A DNA stretch of 64,000 nt from NCBI GenBank assembly GCA_902521075.1, contig CABYQM010000005.1, forward strand, positions 1 through 64,000. The letters run 5' to 3'. The translations under genes were made by a program, and so were the position numbers. Source of the DNA: an uncultured Pelagibacteraceae bacterium. GTDB lineage: Bacteria > Pseudomonadota > Alphaproteobacteria > Pelagibacterales > Pelagibacteraceae. The first letter of the stretch is position 1. Each line of letters starts with the position of its first letter. Shown here piece after piece: positions 1-10,500 of this stretch. The notes beneath the pieces are model-generated. The model saw only the letters and a list, made by a program, of their open reading frames with translations, was not told the origin of the DNA and did no database searches.

Positions 1-1360
1 GTCTCCAAGAAGGTACTACTAACTTTAAAATTTTTTTATTTTTAGTTACATCAAAACCTAACTTTTCAAGTATTTTAATTAATTCTTTCTTTTCAACATT
101 AAATCCTGTCGTTTTTTCAAAAAGAAATGGGTCAAAATTAATTATTGTTTTTTTATAATTATCAATTTTTTTTACATCTAAGTTACTTATTTCGCCTCCA
201 CAAATTTGTTTTATTAGCTCAGATGCTTTTATTAATCCCTCTTCAATTGAAAGGGGATCTATGCCTCTTTCGAATCTGAATTTTGCATCTGTATCTATAT
301 TTAATTGTTTAGAGGTTTTTCTTATTGAACGTGGCAAAAAATAAGCAGATTCTAATAATATATTTTTAGTCGAATATTCTGTTCCAGATCTTGTCCCACC
401 AATTATGCCGCCAAGACCAAGGACTCCTGATCTGTCAGAAATAACGCACATATCATTTTCTAAAATATATTTTTTATTATCTAAGGCTTCGAAGCTTTCT
501 CCTTTAGAAGAACTTCTAACAATAACTTCATTATCTATTTTATCTGCATCATAAGCGTGTAATGGTCTATTTAAATCAAACATTACATAATTAGTAATAT
601 CGACTATCGCAGATATTGGTTTTTGGCCTAAAGACAGAATTTTATCTTTTAGCCATTTTGGACTCTCTTTATTTGTTACACCTTTTATTAAACAACTTCC
701 AAATATTGTACATCCTTGAGCTTTTTCTTTTTTTATTGTTACCTTTATATTATGATTACCTCTATATTTTAAATTGGATTTTTTATTAATTTTTAATGTA
801 CCAGCACCAGCAGCAGATAAATCTCTAGCAATTCCTCTTACTCCTAAACAATCTGGTCTATTGGGCGTAATTGATAAATCTATTAATTTTTCAGAAGTGT
901 TTTTAAAATATTTTTCTCCAATTTTGTTTGCATATTTATTGTTTTTTAATTCTATAATTCCATCGCTTTCATTGGATAATAGTAATTCTGACTCAGAACA
1001 GAGCATTCCATATGATGTTACACCTCTTATTTTACTTACAGATAATTTCATCTGATTTTTAGGAATAATCGATCCTGGAGGTGCATAAACAGTCAAAAGA
1101 CCATTTTTTGCATTTGGGGCTCCACATACTACTTCAATTGTTTTGTCGCTACCTATATCAACATCACATAGCTTCAATCTGTCAGCATTAGGATGAGTTT
1201 TGGCATTTATAATTTTTGCAACAATAAATGAATCTAATTCAGATGTAGAGCTCTCAAAACTTTCTACTTCTAAACCTATATTGGTTAATTTATCTATGAT
1301 TTGATTATTATTAAATTTTGTATCAAGATGGTTTTTTAACCAGTCAACGGTGAACTTCAT
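1..1360 (-). CDS. pheT: Phenylalanyl-tRNA synthetase beta subunit, partial (3' end beyond left edge)
   Basis: Beta chain of the (alpha-beta)2 enzyme that charges tRNA-Phe; it carries the tRNA-binding and editing modules. The start is the ATG at 1358-1360, which overlaps the pheS stop as ATGA, so the two chains are probably translationally coupled. The reading frame stays open to the left edge, giving about 453 codons. The N-terminus ([13 protein letters not shown]) and the following EMAP-like tRNA-binding segment ([13 protein letters not shown], then VCGAPN) are typical of PheT. The last visible residues (VVPSWR) fit the B5 region, so the catalytic-like and anticodon-binding C-terminal part is missing only because the window ends. 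Confidence 0.96.
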   Translation of the reverse strand, partial: MKFTVDWLKNHLDTKFNNNQIIDKLTNIGLEVESFESSTSELDSFIVAKIINAKTHPNADRLKLCDVDIGSDKTIEVVCGAPNAKNGLLTVYAPPGSIIPKNQMKLSVSKIRGVTSYGMLCSESELLLSNESDGIIELKNNKYANKIGEKYFKNTSEKLIDLSITPNRPDCLGVRGIARDLSAAGAGTLKINKKSNLKYRGNHNIKVTIKKEKAQGCTIFGSCLIKGVTNKESPKWLKDKILSLGQKPISAIVDITNYVMFDLNRPLHAYDADKIDNEVIVRSSSKGESFEALDNKKYILENDMCVISDRSGVLGLGGIIGGTRSGTEYSTKNILLESAYFLPRSIRKTSKQLNIDTDAKFRFERGIDPLSIEEGLIKASELIKQICGGEISNLDVKKIDNYKKTIINFDPFLFEKTTGFNVEKKELIKILEKLGFDVTKNKKILKLVVPSWR

Positions 1361-2424
1361 CTACTCAGTCCTCTATAATTTGATGGGACATCTAATGGAT
1401 CAAAACCAAAGTGACTTAACCATCTATAATCAGTCTCAAAAAAAGCTCTTAAATCGTTAATTCCATATTTCAACATTCCCAGTCTGTCTATGCCAATTCC
1501 AAAAGCATATCCTTGATATTTACTTGGATTAACTTTTACATTTTTTAAAACATTTGGATGAACCATTCCACAACCTAAAATTTCTAGCCATTTATCACCT
1601 TCACCAATTACTATCTTTCCATTTTTAATTTCATATCCTATATCTACTTCTGCCGAAGGTTCAGTAAATGGAAAATGACTTGGTCTAAATCTCATTTTAA
1701 TTTTATCAACTTCAAAAAACTCCTTAATAAAATAATTTAAACATCCTTTTAGATGTCCCATGTTTATATTTTTATCTATATGTAACCCTTCAACTTGATG
1801 AAACATCGGAGCATGGGTTTGATCACTATCTGATCTATAAGTTCGTCCCGGAGCAATAATTTTAAAAGGAGGTTTACCTTTTAGCATAGTTCTTACCTGA
1901 ACTGGAGATGTGTGAGTTCTCAAAAGTAATTCCTTATTATTATCTAGATAAAAAGTATCATGCATATCTCTAGCTGGATGATTATCTGGTGTATTTAATG
2001 CTGTAAAATTATTATATTCATTTTCTACATCTGGGCCTTCCTCAACACTAAATCCTATTTCAGAAAATATAGATGAAATTTCATCTATTACCTGGGAGAC
2101 TGGATGAATTTTACCAATTTTAATATCTCTTTCTGGAAGAGTTACATCAATTTTTTCTTTCTCAAGCTTTAAATTGATTTCTTTAGTTTCTATTTCTTGA
2201 ATTTTGATTGATATTTTATTTTGAAGTTCGTCTTTAACATTATTTAAATCTGAGGCTAATTTTTTTCTTTCTTCTACAGAAATCGAACCTAATTTTTTAA
2301 ATTCGTTCGATATAATTCCGTTTTTTCCAAATAGTTCTGATTTAATGTTGTTTACCTTATCAACATTATTTTCCTTATTAAGTTTATCGATATAATCATC
2401 TTTTATTTTTTTAATATCAGACAT
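1357..2424 (-). CDS. pheS: Phenylalanyl-tRNA synthetase alpha subunit
   Basis: Catalytic alpha chain of class II phenylalanyl-tRNA synthetase, 355 residues, a normal length. It has an N-terminal coiled-coil (about residues 1-90), then the class II core: [14 protein letters not shown], the motif 2 region [20 protein letters not shown], and the motif 3 region [16 protein letters not shown] near the C-terminus. It lies downstream of rplT on the same strand with a gap of 43 bases and overlaps pheT by 4 bases. The order infC-rpmI-rplT-pheS-pheT is the classical proteobacterial one. No strong Shine-Dalgarno precedes the start, which is common in this window. Confidence 0.97.
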   Translation of the reverse strand: MSDIKKIKDDYIDKLNKENNVDKVNNIKSELFGKNGIISNEFKKLGSISVEERKKLASDLNNVKDELQNKISIKIQEIETKEINLKLEKEKIDVTLPERDIKIGKIHPVSQVIDEISSIFSEIGFSVEEGPDVENEYNNFTALNTPDNHPARDMHDTFYLDNNKELLLRTHTSPVQVRTMLKGKPPFKIIAPGRTYRSDSDQTHAPMFHQVEGLHIDKNINMGHLKGCLNYFIKEFFEVDKIKMRFRPSHFPFTEPSAEVDIGYEIKNGKIVIGEGDKWLEILGCGMVHPNVLKNVKVNPSKYQGYAFGIGIDRLGMLKYGINDLRAFFETDYRWLSHFGFDPLDVPSNYRGLSR

Positions 2425-2467
2425 TTTGATAGAATATTTGTTAAAGGAAGAAAAACAATAGTCTTGA

Positions 2468-2824
2468 TTAATTTAATGCTGCTTGAGCCCTTTTAACTAT
2501 AGTTTTGAAAGCTTCAGGGTTATCGTAAGCAATTTCTGCAAGAATTTTTCTATCTAATTTAATTCCAGATTTGCTTAAACCGTTAATAAACTTTGAGTAT
2601 GTTATACCTTCGGATCTAACACCAGCATTAATTCTTTGTATCCACAGTGATTTGAAATCTCTTTTTTTATTTCTTCTATCTCTATAAGCATACTGCATGG
2701 CTTTCTCCATTGCTTGTCTTGCAACTCTTATAGTATTTTTTCTTCTTCCCCACTGACCTTTAACAGCTTTTAAAACTTTTTTATGTTTAGCTCTGCTTGT
2801 AACTCCTCTTTTAACTCTTGCCAT
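2468..2824 (-). CDS. rplT: Large ribosomal subunit protein L20
   Basis: L20 binds 23S rRNA early in 50S assembly. At 118 residues it has the family length. The basic N-terminal extension ([16 protein letters not shown]) and the helical core ([18 protein letters not shown], then [19 protein letters not shown]) are highly characteristic. It follows rpmI with one base between them, so both are surely cotranscribed. In E. coli L20 represses its own operon through a leader structure; no such structure could be identified by eye here. Confidence 0.98.
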   Translation of the reverse strand: MARVKRGVTSRAKHKKVLKAVKGQWGRRKNTIRVARQAMEKAMQYAYRDRRNKKRDFKSLWIQRINAGVRSEGITYSKFINGLSKSGIKLDRKILAEIAYDNPEAFKTIVKRAQAALN

Positions 2825-2825
2825 T

Positions 2826-3032
2826 TTATCCTCTTAAGCTGTAAGGCATATATGATTTTACTATCTTACCATCTTGTTTGGATAAAACAGTTGTGCCTCT
2901 TTGTTTTCTAATTTGTGAATTTGTTCTTTTAATCATGCCATGTCTTTTTCCAGCCTGTGGGGTAATAACCTTACCTTTAGCTGAGATTTTAAATCTTTTT
3001 TTAGCTGAACTTTTTGTTTTTAACTTAGGCAT
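2826..3032 (-). CDS. rpmI: Large ribosomal subunit protein L35
   Basis: Small basic 50S protein of 68 residues ([20 protein letters not shown]), matching L35 over its whole length, including the KRHGMIKR segment. It starts 52 bases after the infC stop. A plausible promoter lies in that gap, so rpmI-rplT-pheS-pheT may be transcribed separately as well as by read-through from infC. Confidence 0.97.
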   Translation of the reverse strand: MPKLKTKSSAKKRFKISAKGKVITPQAGKRHGMIKRTNSQIRKQRGTTVLSKQDGKIVKSYMPYSLRG

Positions 3033-3042
3033 AATTTTCGGG

Positions 3043-3071
3043 GTTATACAAATATTAAATTAAATTTACAA
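3043..3071 (-). promoter_or_regulatory. Candidate sigma-70 promoter for rpmI-rplT-pheST
   Basis: On the minus strand the infC-rpmI gap holds TTGTAA (3066-3071), a 17-base spacer and TATAAC (3043-3048). Transcription would start only a few bases before the rpmI ATG, giving a nearly leaderless mRNA. Found by eye; in DNA this AT-rich such matches arise by chance, hence the low confidence. Confidence 0.35.
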
Positions 3072-3084
3072 CTAGAAATATGGC

Positions 3085-3630
3085 TTATAAAGGCTGGATT
3101 ACCATAATCATTTGCTTTCCATCAAATTTTGGCTGAAGCTCTACTCTCCCAATAGTCTCCATATCTGCCTTAATTTTATCCATTAATTCATTGCCAAGGT
3201 TTGAATGTTGTAACTCTCTCCCTTTGAACCTTATTGTAAATTTGACTTTATCACCTTTTGCCAAAAATTTCTGAGCATTTTTAATTTTGAAAGTGTAGTC
3301 ATGAACTTCTGTAACTGGCCTTAATTTTATTTCTTTTAATTCAATTTTCTTTTGTTTTTTTTTTGCTTTGTTAGCTTTTTTTTGTGCATCATATTTATAT
3401 TTACCCATGTCCATAATTTTACAGACAGGGGGTTTTGCATTCGGAGCAATTTCAATTAAATCTAAACCTTCATTTTTTGCTTTATTGATAGCTTCATTTA
3501 AATTTAAAATTCCTAAATTTTCTCCATCACTTGCAATAACTTGAACTTCATTTGATGTAATCCTGTTGTTAGACCTCGGGCCTCTTGCTTTAGTTCTTTT
3601 TTGAAAATAATTTTGTTTAAAATCTGCCAC
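3085..3630 (-). CDS. infC: Translation initiation factor IF-3
   Basis: IF-3 binds the 30S subunit, prevents premature joining with 50S and checks the start codon-initiator tRNA pairing. It has 181 residues. The N-domain (RITSNEVQVIASDGENLGI, then EIAPNAKPPVCKIMDMGKYK), a lysine-rich linker and the C-domain (KEIKLRPVTEVHDYTFK, then IRFKGRELQH) are all present. The start is GTG at 3628-3630, immediately after the thrS stop (TAAGTG). IF-3 genes are well known to use non-ATG starts, classically AUU in E. coli for autoregulation. GTG is milder, so strong autoregulation cannot be inferred. Confidence 0.97.
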   Translation of the reverse strand: MADFKQNYFQKRTKARGPRSNNRITSNEVQVIASDGENLGILNLNEAINKAKNEGLDLIEIAPNAKPPVCKIMDMGKYKYDAQKKANKAKKKQKKIELKEIKLRPVTEVHDYTFKIKNAQKFLAKGDKVKFTIRFKGRELQHSNLGNELMDKIKADMETIGRVELQPKFDGKQMIMVIQPL

Positions 3631-5550
3631 TTAAATTGAAGGGGCTTTATTTAGATCGGAGTATTTTTTTATAAATTCTTTTAAAGCCATATTTTCTTGT
3701 TTATTAGAGTCCAATCTTCTAATAGTTACACTGTTGGAGTCAACTTCTTTTTTTCCGCAAATCAATAACATTGGTACTTTTGTTAAAGAATGATCTCTTA
3801 TTTTATAATTTAAATTGTGATTTTTAAGATCCACCTCGACAATCAAACCAACCCGTTTTAATTCCTTAGCTACACTTTTAGCATATTCATCAAAATCACT
3901 AGAGATTGGAATAACTACTGCCTGTAAAGGTGATATCCAAAATGGTAGCTTGCCTGCATAATTCTCTATAAGGATACCTATGAACCTTTCTAAAGATCCA
4001 AATAATGCTCTGTGTAACATTACAGGTACTTTTTTAGTACCATCTTTATCAACAAAAGAAGCTCCTAATCTACCTGGTAAATTTAAATCTACTTGCAAGG
4101 TTCCACACTGCCAATCTCTACCGATTGCATCTCTTAAAACAAATTCAATTTTTGGTCCATAAAATGCGCCCTCACCTTTATTAATTGAGTACTCTAGCTT
4201 TGTCGCTTTGATTGCCTCTAACAACGCAGCCTCTGATTTATCCCAAACTTTATCGTCACCAACTCTTAAATCTGGTCTATCTGAATATTTTAAAATAACA
4301 TCTTCAAAACCAAGATCTTTATAAATTTCTAAAATTAAATTTGTAACACTCAAACATTCTTCAGTAATTTGTTCTTCTGTACAAAAAATATGTGCATCAT
4401 CTTGAGTAAAAGCTCTTACACGTAATAATCCATGCAATGCACCTGAAGGTTCATATCTATGAACTTTTCCAAATTCTGACATCTTTAAAGGTAAGTCTCT
4501 ATAACTTTTAAGTCCTTGATTAAATACTTGAACACACCCAGGACAATTCATGGGTTTAATTGCAAATACTTTTTCATCTGGTGTAGTTGAAGTATACATA
4601 TTAGCTCCAAATTTTTCCCAGTGGCCGGATTTTTCCCATAAAGATCTATCAAGTATTTCTGGCGTATTTATCTCTTTGTAACCATCGTGATCTTGTTTCA
4701 TTCTCATATATGAAACTAATTTTTGGAACAAATTCCATCCTTTCTGGTGCCAAAACACAGATCCAGGACTTTCTTCTCTAAAATGAAATAAATCCATCTC
4801 TTTTCCAATTTTTCTATGATCTCTTTTTTCTGCTTCCTCAATTCTCTGAAGATAAAGGTCTAATTCTTTTTGAGTTGCCCAACCAGTGCCATATATTCTT
4901 TGAAGCATTTCATTTTTAGAGTCACCACGCCAATAAGCTCCAGATACTTTTGTCAGTTTAAAAGCTTTACCTATTTTACCAGAAGATACTAAATGTGGAC
5001 CTCTACATAAATCATGCCATGTTTCGCCATGATGATAAACCGTTAGTTCTTCGTTTTCAGGAATGCTCTCAATTATCTCAGCTTTGTATTTTTCTCCAAT
5101 TTTTTTAAAATGACTTATTGCTTTATCTCTTTCCCAAACTTCTTTTCTTGTTTTTACATCTTTATCTATTATCTCTGACATTTTTTTTTCAATCTTTTTT
5201 AGATCATCGCTAGTAAAAGGCTCTTTTCTTGCAAAATCATAATAAAATCCATTTTCTATAACTGGCCCAATTGTTACCTGTGTGCCCGGGTATAGTTCTT
5301 GAACGGCCATAGCCATTATATGTGCAGTGTCATGTCTAATGACTTCTAAACCCTCAGGATCTTTAGCTGTAAATATTTCAATAGAACAATCTTGATCAAT
5401 AAGAGTATATAAATCTTTAAGTTCACCGTTTATGCTCATCACCAAAGCTTGCTTACCTAAAGACTTGCTAATTTTTTCAGCAACCTCTGTGCCTGTTATA
5501 CTTTTTTCAAAGTTTAATTTTTTTCCATCAGGTAATGTAATATTTGGCAT
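3631..5550 (-). CDS. thrS: Threonyl-tRNA synthetase
   Basis: Class II synthetase of 639 residues that charges tRNA-Thr. Domains in order: TGS domain (about 1-60, starting MPNITLPDGKKLNFEKS); the editing SAD domain with the zinc-type HxxxH motif (RHDTAHIMA, about residues 73-83); the catalytic core with MNCPGCVQVF and motif 3 (HRALFGSLERFIGILIEN); and an anticodon-binding C-terminal domain. The start ATG overlaps the stop of the upstream glycosyltransferase (TAATG), and infC follows with no gap. No T-box or other leader could fit upstream because the glycosyltransferase gene abuts it. Confidence 0.97.
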   Translation of the reverse strand: MPNITLPDGKKLNFEKSITGTEVAEKISKSLGKQALVMSINGELKDLYTLIDQDCSIEIFTAKDPEGLEVIRHDTAHIMAMAVQELYPGTQVTIGPVIENGFYYDFARKEPFTSDDLKKIEKKMSEIIDKDVKTRKEVWERDKAISHFKKIGEKYKAEIIESIPENEELTVYHHGETWHDLCRGPHLVSSGKIGKAFKLTKVSGAYWRGDSKNEMLQRIYGTGWATQKELDLYLQRIEEAEKRDHRKIGKEMDLFHFREESPGSVFWHQKGWNLFQKLVSYMRMKQDHDGYKEINTPEILDRSLWEKSGHWEKFGANMYTSTTPDEKVFAIKPMNCPGCVQVFNQGLKSYRDLPLKMSEFGKVHRYEPSGALHGLLRVRAFTQDDAHIFCTEEQITEECLSVTNLILEIYKDLGFEDVILKYSDRPDLRVGDDKVWDKSEAALLEAIKATKLEYSINKGEGAFYGPKIEFVLRDAIGRDWQCGTLQVDLNLPGRLGASFVDKDGTKKVPVMLHRALFGSLERFIGILIENYAGKLPFWISPLQAVVIPISSDFDEYAKSVAKELKRVGLIVEVDLKNHNLNYKIRDHSLTKVPMLLICGKKEVDSNSVTIRRLDSNKQENMALKEFIKKYSDLNKAPSI

Positions 5551-6704
5551 TAGTTTATTAATTTTTTATACTCTGAATAAGTAGAAAAACACATTTTTTC
5601 AACATTAAATTTTGAAACGACATTTTTTCTACCTTCTATGCCCATTTGATTGATAGTCTGTTCATCTAAATTCATAATTTCTATTAATTTTTTTGAAAGA
5701 TCGTCAGAGTTATTTGCCTCAAATAAAAATCCTGTTTTATTTTCATTTATAGTCTCTTTTGATCCCCCAATATTACTTGCAACAATTGGTTTTTTCATTG
5801 CCTGAGCCTCAACAGATATTCTTCCAAAAGCTTCTGGTTCTATTGATGAAGAAACTATGATGTCTGAAACTTTGTAAGCTAGAGGCATATTTTTACAATG
5901 ATCTATAAATTTTACTTGGTTAGTTAATCTATACTGTTCAACTAACCTAATAAGTTTCTTTTTGTAAAGTTCTCTTCCTTGATCGCTCCCAAGAATAATT
6001 ACATTAAATACCTCGTGTCCTAAATTAATATTTACTTTATTAATAGCATCTAAAAACATTTCTTGGCCTTTCCATTCTGTTAATCTTCCAGGTAATAGAA
6101 CAGTTTTTCTCTCAATTTTAAGTGCCCATGATTTAAATAATTCATCTTCCTCTGTTTCTATAGTAGTTGATGGATCAAAATAGTCAGTATTAATGCCTCT
6201 AAATATCACCAAGAATTTTTTTTTATCATTAAGGTATTCAGAGTAGTTTTCTTTAATATGTGAAAATATAAAATTAGACCCAGCAATAATTAAATCTGAT
6301 CTCAACATTACAGAGTTATATAATTTTTTTAATTTACTTTTAAAATTATATGTTCCATGAAATGTGGTTACAAATTTACGCCGTGTGATTTTGGTAGCTA
6401 GCAAACAAGACCATGCAGGTGCTCTACTTCTCGCGTGGACAATATTAATTCCATAAAATAAAATTATTAATGAAATAATTATTGAATTAAAAAAAACCAA
6501 AATGGGGTTTTTGGAATTAACAGGTAACCTTATATATTTAACTTTTTTTTTATCTATAAACTTTGTTAATTCACCACCGTTGCAAATTAAAAAAGATTTA
6601 CAATCATTTTCATGTAGATAGTGTGCGATATCATAACAACCTGTTTCTGCGCCACCGTATCCAAGTTTTGGTATAACTTGCAGAACTTTCAATTTTGGAT
6701 GCAT
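5550..6704 (-). CDS. GT4-family glycosyltransferase
   Basis: Retaining glycosyltransferase of the GT-B fold, 384 residues. The N-terminal domain begins KVLQVIPKLGYGGAETG, a common GT4 start. The C-terminal domain has the LLPGRLTEWKGQE segment and the nucleotide-sugar motif PEAFGRISVEAQAMKKPIVA (E-x7-E type). It probably adds a sugar to lipopolysaccharide or another envelope glycan at the inner face of the membrane. The donor and acceptor cannot be told from sequence. It stands alone without other polysaccharide genes, as first gene of the thrS unit. Confidence 0.85.
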   Translation of the reverse strand: MHPKLKVLQVIPKLGYGGAETGCYDIAHYLHENDCKSFLICNGGELTKFIDKKKVKYIRLPVNSKNPILVFFNSIIISLIILFYGINIVHARSRAPAWSCLLATKITRRKFVTTFHGTYNFKSKLKKLYNSVMLRSDLIIAGSNFIFSHIKENYSEYLNDKKKFLVIFRGINTDYFDPSTTIETEEDELFKSWALKIERKTVLLPGRLTEWKGQEMFLDAINKVNINLGHEVFNVIILGSDQGRELYKKKLIRLVEQYRLTNQVKFIDHCKNMPLAYKVSDIIVSSSIEPEAFGRISVEAQAMKKPIVASNIGGSKETINENKTGFLFEANNSDDLSKKLIEIMNLDEQTINQMGIEGRKNVVSKFNVEKMCFSTYSEYKKLIN

Positions 6705-6746
6705 ATGGTAGAGTTATAATATTTCAAATCAATTTTAATACTTTAT

Positions 6747-7508
6747 ATGAAAAAATTTAAATTTCTAAAAATTTCTAAAACAAAAAAACTAAGATATATA
6801 AGCAATTATTATAAGAAAAATCTTTATATTATATTTTTACCAGGTTTTGCATCCGATATAGAAGGAGATAAACCTAAAAGATTTTTAAACTATGCTAAAA
6901 AAAATAAATTGGGTTTTTTGGCACTAGAATATTCTGGATACGGGAAATCTTCAGGTGAATTTACAAAAGGGAATATTTCCACTTGGGCAAATGATGCAAA
7001 ACAGACTATTAAGAATATAGTTAAAAAAAATGATATAATTTTAATAGGTTCTAGTATGGGTGCTTGGATTTCTTTATTATTATTTAAATCACTTAAGAAA
7101 CAGATTAAAGGCTTTATGGGAATTGGCTCTGCTCCAGAATTTTTAACAAGAATAATGTGGAAAAAATTTTCAAAAAAGACAAAGAGTGAAATTATCAAAA
7201 AAGGTATTAGCAAAATTAAAAATGGTGGTTATGAGTATCTCATAACTAATCAATTAATTAAAGATGGAAGAAAAAAACAAAATAAAGTTTTGAATGTTAA
7301 AATTCCAATGAAAATACCTGTTACTATGGTCCATGGTCAAAAAGACGAAGTTGTTCCAATTAAATACTCAAGAGAAGTTTTAAAAATCTTCAGCAAAGCA
7401 AAAAAAAAATTAAATATAATTAAGAAGGGTGACCATAGTCTCTCGTCAAATAAAAATCTAAATATTATTTGTAAAGAGTTAGATAATATTATTAAAAATA
7501 CTAACTAG
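6747..7508 (+). CDS. Alpha/beta hydrolase
   Basis: Serine hydrolase of 253 residues with an alpha/beta fold. The oxyanion-side segment IIFLPGFASDIEGDK lies near the N-terminus. The nucleophile elbow is GSSMG (ILIGSSMGAWISLL, Ser near residue 102). The acid is probably in GQKDEVVP and the catalytic His in KKGDHSLSS. No signal peptide is visible, so it is likely cytoplasmic. It is divergent from the glycosyltransferase (42-base gap) and its last 8 bases overlap the convergent gltB. The substrate is unknown; the short form resembles BD-FAE/serine-aminopeptidase-type esterases of small acyl compounds. Confidence 0.85.
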   Translation: MKKFKFLKISKTKKLRYISNYYKKNLYIIFLPGFASDIEGDKPKRFLNYAKKNKLGFLALEYSGYGKSSGEFTKGNISTWANDAKQTIKNIVKKNDIILIGSSMGAWISLLLFKSLKKQIKGFMGIGSAPEFLTRIMWKKFSKKTKSEIIKKGISKIKNGGYEYLITNQLIKDGRKKQNKVLNVKIPMKIPVTMVHGQKDEVVPIKYSREVLKIFSKAKKKLNIIKKGDHSLSSNKNLNIICKELDNIIKNTN

Positions 7509-10500
7509 CTTGACCGACTAATTTTTTATTTGATATAGGATTTTCTAACTTATCTAACATTTCTTTTGGACAAACTTGGACGAAATTATTTATTTCATTT
7601 TCAAAATTGTCAACAATTGTTTTCGAGATTGTTGAATTTGTTTCTGTCACATGCTCTTGAATTAATTTCCTTAGGTGCTCAATCCAAAATTTAGTTTCTG
7701 GAGTTTGCCAAACTACACTTTCAGGATTTACTTTTTTATCAAATTGATTTTCAGGGTCATAAATAAATGCCATACCTCCTGTCATACCAGCTCCAAAATT
7801 ATCGCCAATATCTCCTAATATAATAATGTTTCCGCCTGTCATGTATTCACAACCATTTGAATCACAACCTTCTATTACTGCAGTTGCACCTGAATTTCTA
7901 ACAGCAAATCTCTCTCCTGCTTGTCCTGCAGCTAATAATTTTCCTGAAGTAGCTCCATATAAAACAGTATTTCCAATAATAGTATTTTCATTTGAAACAA
8001 GGTTGCTTTCATCTTGTAATTTAATCACAATAGTTCCACCTGATAATCCTTTAGCAACATAATCATTTGCATCCCCTTTTAAAATTAGTTTTAATCCTTT
8101 AATAGCAAAAGCACCAAAGGATTGGCCTGCTGAACCTTTAAAATTTAATTCGATCGAATTTTCATCAAGATTGTTATTTCCAAATTTTTTGTACAAATGA
8201 TAAGAAATTCTAGTACCAACTGCTCTATCAGTATTTTGAATTTCAAATTCTTGATTTATTTTTTCTTTTTTATCTATTTTGTCCTCTATTTCTGGCCATA
8301 ATTTTTGATCTAAAGTATCTGGAACAGAATTAATCTCAGGTTTCTCACAATATCTTTTATTTTTTCCAGGATCTGCCTGAACAAAAAGAGGATTTAAGTC
8401 TAGATCATCCAAGTTTGGTGATCCTTTGCTTACTTGCCTTAGTAAGTCAGTTCTTCCAATTACTTCATTTAAAGATTTGAAACCAAGATCAGCAAGTATT
8501 TCTCTTACTTCCTCTGCTATAAATGTAAAAAGGTTTACTACTTTTTCAGGAGTTCCTGTAAATTTCTCTCTTAATTTATCATCTTGTGTGCAAACACCCA
8601 CTGGACATGTATTTGAATGACATTGTCTGACCATTATACATCCCATTGCGACTAAAGCAGTTGTTGCTACGCCAAATTCTTCTGCTCCCATCATAGCTGC
8701 AATTACAACATCTCTTCCTGTTTTTATTCCACCATCAGTTCTAAGTGTCACTTGATGTCTCAAGTTATTTAAAGTCAATACCTGATTTGCTTCTGTTAAT
8801 CCCATCTCCCAAGGAACTCCAACATATTTAACACTTGTCTGTGGAGTGGCTCCTGTACCTCCTGAGTGCCCTGAGATTAAAATTATGTCTGCTTTAGCTT
8901 TTGCAACTCCAGCAGCTATCGTTCCAATTCCTGATGAAGCAACTAATTTAACTCCAACCCTTGCCTTAGGATTTATTTGTTTTAAATCATAAATTAATTG
9001 AGCTAGATCTTCTATTGAGTAAATATCATGATGTGGTGGAGGTGATATTAAAGTAACTCCTGGCGTTGAGTGTCTCAATCTCGCAATTTCATCTGTAACT
9101 TTAAAACCTGGTAATTGTCCACCTTCACCTGGTTTAGCACCCTGTGCAATTTTGATTTCAATCTCATTACAATTATTCAAGTAATTAATTGTTACTCCAA
9201 ATCTAGCTGATGCAATTTGTTTAACCCTTGAATTTGCACTATCTCCATTCTCCATAATCTTAAATCTTTTTTCATCTTCTCCACCTTCACCACTACAAGA
9301 TGCGCCTTTAATTCTGTTCATACCAACAGCAAGAGTTTCATGTGCTTCTTTAGATAAAGCTCCATGGGACATACTTCCACTTCCAAATCTTTTTAATATA
9401 TTAGATGCAGGCTCAACATTAGATATATCGATAGGATTTTTAGATTTAAAATCAACTAAATCTCTTAAACTTATTGGATTTAGATTGTAAATACCTTTTG
9501 TGTATTTTTTATATATTTCATAAGATCCTTGCCCAACCGCAGTTTGCAGTAAATGAATTAGTCTGCCTTGATACTGATGTGTTTCACCATTTTTTCTATA
9601 TCTGTAAATACCTCCAATTGGTAAAATATTTGAATTATTGAAAAATGCTTCTTCGTGTATAGTTCTAATTTTCTTTTCTATTCCTTTTAAACCAATTCCA
9701 GAAATCTTTGATAACATTCCAGGAAAGTAATCTTTCACAATTGTTCTGCTTAGTCCCACAGTTTCAAAATTACATCCGCCTCTGTAAGAACTTAAAACAG
9801 AAATTCCCATTTTAGACATTATTTTAAGAAGACCGAGATTGACTGATTTAATGTATCTTGAAACACATTCATCAAAAGTGAAATTTCCAAATAATTTCTT
9901 AGAATGTCTTTGATGTAAGCTATCAAAAGCTAAATAAGGGTTCACTGTAGTAGCACCAACACCAATTAATGTTGCAAAAGAGTGAGTATCTAAAGCATCT
10001 CCAGTTTGAACATTAATAGAAACATAACCTCTTAAACCTAATTTAACTAAGTGTGTATTTATTGCCCCTATACATAAAAGCATTGGCATTGGCATTCTAT
10101 TTTCTGAAATATTTTTATCTGATAATATTATCTGTTTAATTCCTTCTCTAACAGCTTGTTCAGATTTAACTTTGAGTAAATTTATTGATGTCTCTAAATC
10201 ATCATCCTTGCTAAATGTACAATCTAAAACTTTATTATTATTTCCAAAGAATTTCAAAAATTTTTCAAATTGTGCATTTGATAATATCGGACTATTTAAG
10301 ACATAAATATTGTCTTTAGTTAATTTACTAAAATCTAAAATATTACCAAGGTTTCCAAATCTTGTCTTTAAACTCATAACTTTATTTTCTCTAAGAGAAT
10401 CAATAGGTGGATTTGTAACCTGACTAAAGTTTTGTCTAAAGTAATGATATAGTGGTCTATATTTGTCAGATAAAACTGCTAAAGGGGTGTCATCACCCAT

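Noticed and set aside
774-1055. Plus-strand 93-codon frame inside pheT
   Set aside because: It is antisense to a clear pheT frame and shows no features of its own.
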